Source: Adiantum capillus-veneris
Taxonomy: Eukaryota > Streptophyta > Polypodiopsida > Polypodiales > Pteridaceae
Assembly (NCBI GenBank): GCA_014529385.2
Contig: CM043966.1
Span: 39,054,037 to 39,118,036 of the forward strand
Reading direction: 5' to 3'
DNA: 64,000 nucleotides
Both the position numbers and the translations under genes were made by a program. Shown here piece by piece: positions 10,556-21,334 of the stretch. Under the pieces are notes generated by a model. That model was not told the DNA's origin and searched no databases. It worked only from the letters and a program-made list of their open reading frames with translations. Every line of letters begins with the position of its first letter. The stretch's first letter is position 1.

Positions 10556-12388
10556 AGAGTCCCAATAGGGAATTGTTCTCCACATATACTGTTATACATG
10601 GTTCACGCAAGCTTCGATATTCCTATCAGCATTATATATGCAGTATGGGAGATGTCAAGTTATGCATGACAAATGGCACTGAATTTATGATTGTGGAGTC
10701 AGACATGTTCCTAAACTGACTAAGAGTTTGGTGTCAGTTGGTCAGCTTGATGCTCTAGGCTATACTACTGTTTTTGGCAATGGTTCTTGGATGGTGTATA
10801 AGGAAAATTTGTTTTTCATAAAAGGTCACAAATCTAGATCATTGTACTTTTTATATGTCTCTTCATTCAAAGAAATTTCTATCTATGTAGTCGAGCAGCC
10901 TTCTACAGAGTTGTGACATAGCCGGCCATATGAGCCAGAAACGAATGAAAATCCTTCAATGTTTGGGCTACTTACCTGTGTTAAACTATTCGGATTTCAA
11001 TTTATGTGAGCATTACATCTATGGCAAGAAAACTAAGCAAACTTCTTTGCCATTACATTGAGTGTTGGGAAACCCTCTAGATTTGGTTCATAGCTATTAA
11101 TGTAAGTCTATGCCACAAAAATCTCTAGGGGGAGCACTGTATTTCCTAACATTCATACATAACTCTACCCGAAAGGTGTCGGTCTACCTCTTGAAGGGGA
11201 AAGACAAAGTGTTTGCTACTTTTAAAAAATTCTTAGCCATGGTTGAGAACCAATCTGGTAAAAATCTCAAGCCTTTTCAAATTGGCAATGGTGGAGAGTA
11301 TGTCTCCACAGAGTTCAAATTTTTTTGTAGCAAACGAGGGATACAGTGACAGTTTACTATGTCATACACACCTATTCATAATGGCATTGTTGAGTGTATG
11401 AATCAAATGATTCAAGAAAGAGTCACAGCCATGTTATCTATGGTGATTTTACCTCTAAGTTTTGGGGAGAGGCTGTTATGACAGTAGTACACATCATAAA
11501 TACATCGCCTAGTACTTCATTGAATTTCAATATTTTACAAGAGATGTGGAATGGAAATAAGCCAACTTATGATAGATTACGTGTGTTTGGGTGTGAAGCA
11601 TACTCACACATTCCCAAAGAACTTCGCAAGAAGCTAGATCCCAAGTCACACACAAATGCATCTTCGTCGATAATGGTGCAGACAAAGAGATGGGATATCG
11701 TCTCTAGCACCCAAAATCTAAAAAGGTTATCGGCATCTCACAAGTGATATATAATGAGTAGAAAATGCATCGATAGCCTATTAAAGAGGCCGAATATCAG
11801 AAAGTCTGAATTGAGGATGTAGCCTCCACAAATTTGGGAAACCCAACTCAGTCTAGTGGTGATTTTCCTACCACTAGTAGTGCTCCAGAGAGAGCGAAAT
11901 CTAGCAATCGGGGTGATGACAAGATCTATGCAGATATATCGTGCCCTTGAGCACTTTGAGCCAAGATTGGACTATGTGTTAGTCACTGACTGCGATAATC
12001 CCACTTGCTACAATGAGGCTATTCAAATGGAAGATAGCGTGAAGTGGAACCAAGCTATGCAATCTAAGTATAACTCGATTTTAGCAAATGAAACTTGGGA
12101 ATTGACAGAGTTACCAGAGGGTAAATAGTTGCAAATGGATGTACAAGAAGAAGAACACGGCAAAAGATCCCAAGCCTAATTATAAGGATAGATTGGTTGC
12201 TAAAGGCTTCAAGTAGAGGAAAGGCATAGATTTTGACGAGATTTTTTCTCCAATAGTCAAGATGACTACACTACATCTTGTGCTTGGCTTAGTAGTCATT
12301 GAGGACATGGAATTGGTCCAAATGGATGTGAAGACAACGTTTCTTCATAGGAATCTTAACGAAGATGTCTAGGTGTACGCAAGATCAG
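10556..12388 (+). pseudogene. Ty1/copia pol fragment, copy B (protease to RT)
   Basis: It begins just after the protease active site, in sequence matching position ~42 of copy A. It runs through VSVGQLDALGYTTVFGNGSW, the integrase pieces [11 protein letters not shown] and NGGEYVSTEF, FNILQEMWNGNKPTYDRLRV (the region that copy A loses), and the start of RT: NDTWEL-type text ETWELTELPEGK, YKDRLVAKGF, DFDEIFSPIVKMTTLHLVLG and ELVQMDVKTTFLH. Homology ends in RT near 12,388, before the YVDD motif. Many stops and small indels are present. No LTR is recognisable. Confidence 0.88.
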
Positions 12389-13370
12389 GTGTACCCAGCT
12401 TTGGTAGTTTATGTAGCTTTAGGCTGAAAAAAATCAAGTTGTTTATGCAAATGTTATTGCATGACACCCTAGCTATACTCATTCCTAAGAGCCAAGAATT
12501 TGTGGCCACATAAAAGGCATAAGTACTAACATACCAAAAAGGCCCGATTTCTAAACAACCAAAGAAAATAATATTTTTTGTGTGTAAGGAATCTCTTGCT
12601 TTGACCTGTCATGCCCTGTCACAAATTGTGATGTTAGCATAGATTTTTATATAAGCCTATTATCACTTACTTAATTTTGAAATAAACTTGCACATAAATC
12701 TTACATATGCTTAAAGAGAATATTTGGAATTATTGGATTTGTTTCTCTCATTTCTTTAAATTATTAGTAATTATCTTTCTGAAAAAATAAGAAATTCTTA
12801 CATCACTATTTCTACACAAGATATCTATAGATGCAAGGCTAATTTCTCAAGATCCTACGGTCATTTGATAGATATAATTATGTGGAATGTGGTGAGATGA
12901 AAAAATCATACTTTAACGGTTGAATTTTGACACATCTTCCTTGGAAAATTTACATAGAATAATAATAAATTAAATTCAACTCTTTTAAAAATTATATATA
13001 CTAAATAGAATGATTCTTATTTTCTCATGAGTCGATATTTATTATAGTTTGTGGTATGGAGCCCATAGAAAAAATATTGTGTGCAAGTAGGCTTCATAAG
13101 CTTATCTTTTATCCAATGCAACCTTTGGATTATCCGTAGTGTACATCTTAGAGTCAAAAATTTATCAAAGAGTAAAAAAATTGGTATTTCTTCACTCTCC
13201 AAAGGTATATTATAGCATCTTAGTCTTAGTTGGCCATGCTAGAATACGAGGTGTAGACAAATGTGTTGAACACCTTGAGTGTCACACTTTCTACCTAACT
13301 GCCAAAACTGGACACCCAGGAGGTCCAACCTTCACCATTTTTAAATCCCTCTAAACCATGATTTTGCCAG
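12389..13370. other. AT-rich region without a recognisable gene
   Basis: Frames are short and of random composition. No repeat, tRNA or LTR boundary could be seen. Confidence 0.6.
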
Positions 13371-14690
13371 GTATGGCAGAGAACTAGGCATGATTATGAT
13401 AGTTTCTACTATAATCCTAATTTTAGGGGAAGGAGACCAGCACATATTCTTGCAAATATGGAATCAGGGGTAAATGTGGTAGCACCACAACCCTTCAAGA
13501 CTAGATTTCAAAATACAAGCCCACCGAGGACATTTCAACAAGGAAATTGGCAAAATTTGTAGAGGTACTAGCAAAAATATAACCCATTGCAACCTTGCAC
13601 TGATTGTGAAACTTTCGGATATAGAGAGATACCTTCATGTGAAATGTGGTACAAGCATAGGATGAGAGGGGTATCCCAATTGTGAAATATGCACTTGAAA
13701 ATGCAGTAGCTAGTTCCTTCAATGATGGAAGAATGAAGGAACCTACTCAAGTGAAAGCAGTTCTCTTGGAAGAGATTTCTTTTGAAGTTGAACTCCTGAA
13801 AAGATAGGCAAAAGGGGGGAGAAGGAAGTACAAAAATAAAGGTGACACCTACATTTCTTTCAATGTGATTGTCCTGCATGCACCAAGATTGAGGAAGTTT
13901 TGGAGAAACCTCTAGAGGTGGAAAGCTTAGTAGTTACAAGGTCAAAAGGCAAGTTGAAGGAAAAACAGGGAAGGGAATAATTCTGAAGGACCCATTGATT
14001 GGGAAGCCAAGGATAAGATGCGAATGGGGGTACTGAAGAAAATTCAAGTAAATCAGGACACTGAAGAATTTGTAAATCCATGCCAACAATGACAATGCAG
14101 GCAATGTAGGAAAACCTAGGTAGAAGATCCATAGAAGGGGAAAAATTAAATTACTCAAAAAAGGCAAATAGTTCCAAGGAATAACCTAATAAAGGACTAT
14201 CATATGATCTTTTTGAAGCTTTTGTTGGCAACACCCATTTTAGTGAAGGTGAGGCAACTATTGAAATTAGTTCTTGATTGTAGTAAAAAGAAAAATTCAA
14301 AAAATGGACAAGTCAAATCAAAGAAAAGGAAGGAAAGCAGAAGGGCGAAAGCAATCAATTGATTTCGCTCAAGTTGAGTGTGGAGATGCAACTCTAGTGG
14401 ATATAAATTAAAAAGTACTTGTAATATTTCCATTGGGAAGGTGTACCTTTCAAATGTGTTGGTGGATGGAAGTTCCCGAGTTAACAATATCCTTCAATCA
14501 ATTTGACAGAAGTTGAATCTCATGAATTGGGAGCCATCACCTTTTCAGGTCAAAATGACTGACCAAAGAAGGGTACAACCTTTGGGGATTCTTAGAAATT
14601 AGACAATAAGTGTAGCAAGAGTAACATTTGTGGTCAACTTTGTTGTCCTGAGTCTGGAAGAGTACACATGCTCTTACCCAATCATTTTGG
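13371..14690 (+). pseudogene. Gypsy 1 gag end and aspartic protease
   Basis: The gag part reads YDSFYYNPNFRGRRPAHILA and ends with a Cys/His-type stretch (PCTDCETFGYREIPSCEMWY) that looks like a broken zinc knuckle. The protease is at about 14,450-14,690: VLVDGSSRVNNILQ, PSPFQVKMTDQRRVQPLGIL, then VVNFVVLSLEEYTCSYPIIL-GR. The DGS(S) active site is present, but stops interrupt the frame between and inside the domains. The last codons before the insertion are IILGR, the conserved protease end, and the following PWL lies 12.8 kb away at 27,489. Confidence 0.8.
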
Positions 14691-14695
14691 GAAGG
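14691..14695 (+). repeat. Target site duplication GAAGG, left
   Basis: GAAGG directly before the LTR start at 14,696 is repeated at 27,484-27,488 directly after the other LTR. Removing one copy and the element rejoins the gypsy 1 protease in frame. Confidence 0.95.
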
Positions 14696-15606
14696 TGTGG
14701 GACGCATGTCTAACCTCACCATCCTATCTTATTGCAGTATTAGCGAGAACCACGATTAAATTGTCAATCCATGGGAAGAAGCTGACTTGACTAGTGCATA
14801 GAGGCTACAAGAGGTTGTCAATCTCTCGGTAACAACTCGCATCTAACTCAAGCTACACTCAAGTGATTGAAATCACCAAAAGCCAATCGCTCATCAACAA
14901 ACAAATCACATCCATTACAGCATCAAATGACATCCAAACGTAATGAAACTTCTAGGACATGTTTATAAGACCTAAGCACACATGCTTATGGTCTCAAACC
15001 CCACTTTAGGCCAAGTTCCAAAATCGCAATTATTAACAGCAGTGGATTTTTGACATACCCATTTTCGACCCAGAATGCATCTAAATACTTAGCAATGATG
15101 CCCCAATACCCCGCCTATGCTTAGTTTTTGATTTGAAAGTGTAAATTTCTAGTAATGATAAAATTAGGTTGCGGGTCGACGACGCCAAAAGCTACAAAAT
15201 ATTGTGATGTGTTTACATCAATGCATAGAGCTCTTACTTGCGGTTGCAATGCAACAAACGCGACTGCAATGTGACAACCGAGGAGGGAGTAGGAAGCGCG
15301 AGAAGGAAAATAGTAAGCACCATTATCTCACGTTGTGTATTTCATTATCCAAAACTTGAAAATAAATTACAAAAATTGGCTTTTATACCTTAGCCAAGGT
15401 TTTTGGTGGTCAAAACTAATAACTGGGAGTTCTACCAAAGATGGGTAATGACAGGTTGATACAATCTGGAAGCTTGTAGCCTCGGCTCATTAATTACAGA
15501 GTTTATTTGAGAAAATAGGAGTTACAATATTCCCAATTTATCAAAATAATAAGTGTTTTACAATGAGAACTCCGAAAATGGTATCCCTATTAGCTTGCTG
15601 CTAACA
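14696..15606 (-). repeat. LTR (3' LTR in element sense)
   Basis: On the plus strand it reads TGTGGGACGC ... TTGCTGCTAACA, so on the coding strand it runs TGTTAGCAGC ... GCGTCCCACA. It aligns over its full length with 26,575-27,483, with scattered substitutions and small indels. A minus-strand TATAAAAG lies at 15,387-15,380. One half of the palindrome repeated inside the element (CGCAATTATTAAC) is found near 15,020. Confidence 0.95.
15380..15387 (-). promoter_or_regulatory. TATA box in LTR
   Basis: The minus strand reads GGTATAAAAGCC about 220 bp into the LTR. The same box is at 27,262-27,255 in the other LTR. Confidence 0.6.
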
Positions 15607-15619
15607 TTCCCCCCCTACT
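15607..15619 (-). promoter_or_regulatory. Polypurine tract
   Basis: The minus strand reads GTAGGGGGGGAA immediately before the LTR start TGTTAGC, where plus-strand DNA synthesis would be primed. Confidence 0.75.
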
Positions 15620-15645
15620 CGCCTGTGTCGTCCCTTGACACAGCT

Positions 15646-18600
15646 TTATGGGCTGAAGTAGTCTTTGGGCTGGTGGATGGCGAGGCGGTCTTTACGCGCA
15701 TTCAGTGCCTTTTGGTATCTGATTTTCCTTTCTTTATCTGGCACTTGCAAAAACTGCATAGTTACTATGTTTTTCAGCTTCACTACTGAGTAGCCTACAA
15801 ACCTTTTTGTGAGGTTGCTGATCATTGGTGCAAATATCTTTGTTCGCCAAGTGAAGAATCCCATGTAGAACGCTTCCTCGAATGCCAGCATATTGTGTGA
15901 AGGTAGAAACATGCATCTGGTGTAGAAGCCATAGAGGACTTCTTTGGAAGGTTGGCCACTGAGATCATAGCACAAACCTTTATTACCCTCGAGGAATGAC
16001 ATCCAAGGGGCACCTGCTTGCTCTGGCTCATTGAACACTTTGATGCATGTGAGCAGCATTCGACAGATCTTATATAGCAGAGCACATGAAAAATCAGGTA
16101 GACTTTTAAAGAATGACATGGCGCCCTTTAGGGTTTTCACCATGTATTCTTCATCACTAGTCCCTTTTCTGGAGCAGGCAATCTAGGGTAGTTTAGCCAA
16201 GTTGGCCGCTTCTTAAGTAGTGCCTCATGTGCTATCCAGGTCCTTACTCTTGGTACATGACAGAAAGTCGGATCTTTTTGCAGGGCTGCAGGTGCTCTCG
16301 TGAACAAAATCAAATATCATGGATTTTTGTTCAGCCAACTCAACCTCCACTTTGGGTGGTCTTTATCTACGTCCTCAACTTCATGTCTGCGTAAAGCCTT
16401 TCGTTTACCTGTAGTAACTCCACTTTTATAAGAGGGTATGGCAGGGACTATTGGTGCCATTGCACATTGATTTGATTGAAAGTGAGTTATGTAACGTTGA
16501 TGGAGTGAAGAACTCTCAACTCCCAATCCATCGCTGCCTTCCACTGCTCATCTACCTCTTGTGTAATCTTTTCTTTCAGTGCATCTTATTCAGCCTTTGA
16601 GAGCTGGACCATGGGCACTGTGTCTTCTTCTATAATGGTTACCTAAAAATCTTCCTCACCACTTAGCTCTACTGTGGACTATGTCTCCAGTTCAGCAAAT
16701 GATACTGAGGGTATTTCTATTTGAGGCTGCTCCGAAGTGCCTGCCTCTTCTTGCGTTTCCGGCTTTCCCTCTCTTAGTAGCTGGTTGACTCTTTTGAGTT
16801 CATGTATCTCCTTCAGCAGTTCATCGTCTCTTTGGACCCGCATCAAGGCCAGGTCTCTGCGCTGAGATTGCTCTAACTTTAGTTCCAGCTCGAGGTCCTT
16901 GTTCTTTTTCTCCAATGCTTTGTAGACCTCGTTTGTTCCTTTGATCGAGGCTACGACTGGATTCTCTCATATTTTCCGCAAGAAAATTGCTTGATCATTT
17001 ATTCTTTGTTCTGAGTATTGTAGAGAATCGTTCGCGACATCCAACTGCACTTGAATCTTCTGAGCTGATAGGGTTGTCGTTAAGAATTTCGTTTGTAACT
17101 TCTGTCAATTGTTCATCTTTTGCTTTGCAAGAATCTAACAACTTTGTAAGTAGGTCACCTAACTCCTCCATCTCCTTCTGCTGTTTATTGCTTGCTAGCT
17201 GATGTTGTTCAGCTTCAGCTTTCATTTCCTGCACTTGCTTTTATAGATCGGTGATGACATTTAATCTGTCTTCTAATTCTCCTTGGAGAGCGTCAATCAC
17301 CATCTCTAGTTCTTTAGCCTTTGTGTTGCGGCTAAGAGCTGCTGATCGGAATCTTTTCGTCATATCCTACAGTTACCTTGCATATTCGTTGACTTGCAGG
17401 ATTACCTCATGATTTGATTGCCACTCTTCATTTCTTGCTAGGTGCTTAGATGTCTCGGCAGTCTCTTGTGTCTCTCTCGGCTGCGTCGTGGCGGCTGGTT
17501 GTTCTTGCCCTTGAGGCTGTGGGGCTGGGCTTCTTCTGCTTTATCATCCTAAGACTTTGTGGATGCTTCGGCCTTTTCTTGTTGTGTTGAGGTAGAAGGT
17601 GTTGACTCGGACTTTGTTGTGTCCTCTTGTGTAGTACTTGTTTCCTTTTCTGGCTTGGGTTCTTTCTCTTTTTGTTGCTCTTGTGTAGCAGTAGCCTCTT
17701 GTGCAGATTCTTTTGCTTCTTTTGATTTTGATTTTGTCTCTTTGGTGGGCTCAGCTTCTATGGCTTTTGTTGTTGGTGATGGTTGTGGGCTTGGAATAGG
17801 GTTATCTTGTTGTTCCATAGGCAGTGAAGTGGGTCGGGGAGGCTCGTGACCTTGGTCGTGTTGTGCCTCTTCCCTTGAATTTTCCTCGGCTTGTCTCAGG
17901 TCCGCCTCTTTTGCTTTCCTTGCCTCTTCTCAGGCTTCTTTCAGCTTCAGGACTTCTGCTTCTTGATACATTTTTTCCAAGGATTCTGTTGGATCTTCAA
18001 ATTGCTTCCTGGTATGATGCTTTGTCCTTGGTCCCTTAAGTCCACTAGGCAACCATTTTTCCGGGTCCTTTCCTTGTGCTTTGTCGGCTGCATTGGTATG
18101 CATGTTTCTCTCTTTCAAACCGGGCTTGCTTTTGCACGGGCTCTTCTTCGTGTGCGGCCACGGCTTTTCTCTTCATTTCCTCTCTTCGTGCTCTCTTTTC
18201 CTCATTATCTGAGCTTTTACTGTTGTGTCTTTCCAGCGAGCTTTGAGCCGAATCTTCATCAGATTTGTAGGATCTCTTGGCTGATCTTGTAGCTCGAGGA
18301 GATGGTTGAGCTGACAGTATCCAAGTGTTTTTGTCTGGGGCAGGTGGTAGGTTGTCGGCCATGCTGATGGCATGGTATGTAATCCTTTTCAATACCTCTG
18401 GTGCACCTAGGTAAGTAATCTTTCCTTCTTTCTTTGTGCCTTTCAGAGTAGTCAAGACATATTGTGCGTGGTCCATCGGTTGCCTGGTTGTTGACTTGAG
18501 GACTTGCGTGAAAGTGGTGGCAATCGCATGATTTGGCATGGTATACCTCAGTGGCCTTTTAGCCAGGAAGTGGAAGTGTTGGTGGTATAACCTGGCTGGC

Positions 18601-18997
18601 TCTTCCACCTGCTTGTGAACTAGGTCTGCAAAGGTGGTTGCGGCGGCGGTTTCTTTGGTGAAAGTATCTGCCATTTTTCTTCCCTTGCCCTCATCGTCAT
18701 TCCTTCTGTGGGCAGTCTAAGTGCTTCTGCCACTATGTCCTTGGTTATTACCACTTCGACTTTATTCCCTTGAGGGTCAAAAATTTGGGCAGTTCCATCT
18801 TCTTTGATCGTGGATAAAAGCTCGTAAGCTTTTTGGAAATCCACACCACACGGATCCTGTTCATAGAAATCTCTGATTCCTAGCCTGCGGTTGGCTTCTT
18901 TGGTCTCAGGGTTCACGGCAACATCATACACTTCCTTCGGTAGGAGTTGCAACTCTACCTGATGTCCCTCCTCACTCTTGAATCTGTCGGTGAACAC
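15646..18997 (-). pseudogene. Second ORF of the non-autonomous element (PMD-like start, coiled coils, unknown C-terminal domain)
   Basis: Reading from 18,997: MFTDRFKSEEGHQVELQLLP, GVDFQKAYELLSTIKEDGTA and QGNKVEVVITKDIVAEALRL(P) resemble the N-terminal part of plant 'putative transposon protein' ORFs. A frame overlap near 18,650 leads to 18,674-18,045, with VLKRITYHAISMADNLPPAP and a charged tail (RRKAKRSYKSDEDSAQSSLE-type). Next come a Glu/Thr/Lys/Gln low-complexity region (17,818-17,549), coiled coils at 17,234-16,995 (KQQKEMEELGDLLTKLLDSC) and 16,915-16,679, and a compact C-terminal domain at 16,143-15,646 (CALLYKICRMLLTCIKVFNE, EAFYMGFFTWRTKIFAPMIS) that ends 40 bp before the LTR. It was probably one protein of about 1,100 residues. 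Its position, after gag and next to the 3' LTR, is where Tat/Athila elements hold extra ORFs. Function is unknown; no signal peptide or clear membrane segment is seen. Confidence 0.6.
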
Positions 18998-19038
18998 TAT
19001 GGTGTGATGCTCTTCTAGCTGTTCTTTTGAAAGATAGG

Positions 19039-20030
19039 CTACCTTGGTGGCTTTGACTGAATGTGGATCAAGTTGGTATGCGGGCAGCTCCTACAACTTT
19101 TCTTTCTGGTTGAGCTTCTTCTTGGCCCTCTATGTTGCTTGCATGGCTCCTGTTCAATGAATAGAGTGTCAAAGTTAGCAGATTTTTTGGATTTTTCTTT
19201 GAAATGTCCTTGAGTCTGAAATGCTGACAATTTTGGTCCAATTTGCTTCAAATCAATTTTGAACAAGCATAGATGCATAAAAACATGCAAGGAACAAAAT
19301 TGTAAAGTCCAAACAAAATCTTGCAACCAAAGTAAATAATCGCAATTATTTATAGCTTTCAACATTTTGTAAACTTGGCATCACAGGCTTGAAGTATATA
19401 CCAAATACATACTCTGAGTGAAATATGGGCTCATTTCGATGTATAGGATGAAAAGGGTACCAGATTTTGGCTTTAGGTCTCTGAAATAGTAGATATAATG
19501 GAAATTTGAGATTTTGAGCGCCAAATTGGTTAAGACTTGGCTAGTGGGCTTAACACATCATGTACTTTGGATGTATGATGGCAAAATATCAAAATTTCCC
19601 CATTTTGGCTAGAAAGTAAATAATTGCGATTATTAACATTTCTACCAAAATCAACATTTTTTGGTACAAATTGATTCTAAGCATTGTATAGACCCTGTGT
19701 ATGTGATATGAGGTGATTTGGATCAAGAAATGTGGTCCATAACCCAAAAATTGGCTTGCAAAGACTTCTTTGCGTTTTCTGGCAATTTTCCAAGTTATAG
19801 GTGCTCTTCTTGGCTCATACTTGATTGTTGGCATGTAATAGGTGTGTACACATGATAGGTGAGGTGATGATGCAATTTCTAAGCAAAGATAGTACAAAAG
19901 TAAATAATCACGATTATTTACAGCAGTCACAATTTTTTTGCAAAAGTTACAAATTTTGACCTAAACACATTCTATACACCTAAAACAAGTTCTAAATTGA
20001 ATTTGGTCAAGTTTGGTCTTGCCGACATCA
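19039..20030 (-). repeat. Internal repeat array 2, ~284-bp period with palindrome
   Basis: Imperfect palindromes start at 19,332, 19,616 and 19,900, so the spacing is 284 and 284 bp. Each has 9-bp arms (GTAAATAAT / ATTATTTAC-type) around a 4-bp core. The sequence between them shares only short patches (AAATTTTG, CAAGTTTGG), so the repeats are old. The array lies between the gag region and the second ORF and has no coding frame of note. Confidence 0.8.
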
Positions 20031-21334
20031 CTTTGTGCTTTGTCGACTTTGAAATCTTTGATTTCTGTGACTATACTGCCTGTTGGGTTGGTCAGTCAAT
20101 TTTGAGGCTTTGGACTTGTTTGCAACATAGTCGTGAAACAGCTCATCCAATTTTGGCTCATTTGGAGTCAGTTTGACCCCGTTTGTCGAATTTGACGCTT
20201 TGTAGCCTTCGAGCCGCTTTCTGCTTTTCGAGGGATTTGCTTGATTGATTTCACTAAACCAATCATATACATTGTATATGAACCTCGTAGGCAAGCGATC
20301 TGTGGAGTCAAATTGAAATTCTGGCATCTGCCCAAAAACCTAGCTTTTCTACCCTCGACCCCTGCTGAATGGTCAACTGATGATATAGAAAGTTTCTATT
20401 ATGTTAGGGCATGCTACAGTTCAAATCCCATCTGATTTGGTCGAGCTGACAGGCCCGCTATGGTCAGTTTTTGGTTGTAGGTCTTCGTGCACTGCTCGAT
20501 TTCTAGGGTTTTTTCTAGGGGTTTAGACTAGCTATCGGCCGTACAAAATGGATCATTGACGAGTAAAGAACTTACCCCTCATGTCTCGTGTGAGACGGTG
20601 CTGAAAACGGGCAACTGTAGACTCCGGAAAAGATGCGCGAAAGAGGTCGAAAAGCTCTCTCTGCAAAGGCCACAAGTGGAAATGAGGTGATTTTAGCCTA
20701 CCTTGGATATCTATACCCGGACTTCCCGAACCAATTTTCCCTAGATTCCCTCGTTAGTCCTACTAGGCCGTGAAATCTATGTTATACTCAAAAAATTTCC
20801 TTGATCAGATTCCCGTAGCTCATTCTGCAAGAATTTTGCAAAAGTAGGTCTAGCCGCCTAATTTAGACTTCCTGCTTCCATCTTCCAATTTCATTGAAAA
20901 TTTTTGTGCTTGTCTGCCTTGTCTTTCTGATCAGCATCGTGTCTTCCATTTTTCCATCTGAGCTTCCTTGCTATTTATTATTAATTTTTGACATGTTTAT
21001 TAAAAAAATCAAAGAAAATAACAAAATGCTCTAAAAAAGTAAATTAAAAATCCAATAATTAACAAAATCCATTGACAAACACAGCTTTATTGTTTTTTGT
21101 TGGATTTTTCTATTTTAGTCTCATTATCAATAAAATTGATTTAAAAAAATAACAAAAAATAACTATTTTTTGATGATTTTTTGATAGTATATACACTATT
21201 TACACTCATCGAGAAGATATTATCAATGAATTTTTCTTTGATGATGAACTATAAGAGGATTATTAGGTTAATTTGCAAAAAATCACATGTTAACATCGAA
21301 CTTTTTCCTCCCTCTTCAAAGATTGCTTAATTAC
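20031..21334. other. Non-coding interior of the 12.8-kb element
   Basis: There is a short minus frame at 20,327-20,028 of unclear status and an AT-rich stretch at 20,980-21,300. No RT, RNase H or integrase motif is visible on either strand. Confidence 0.65.
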
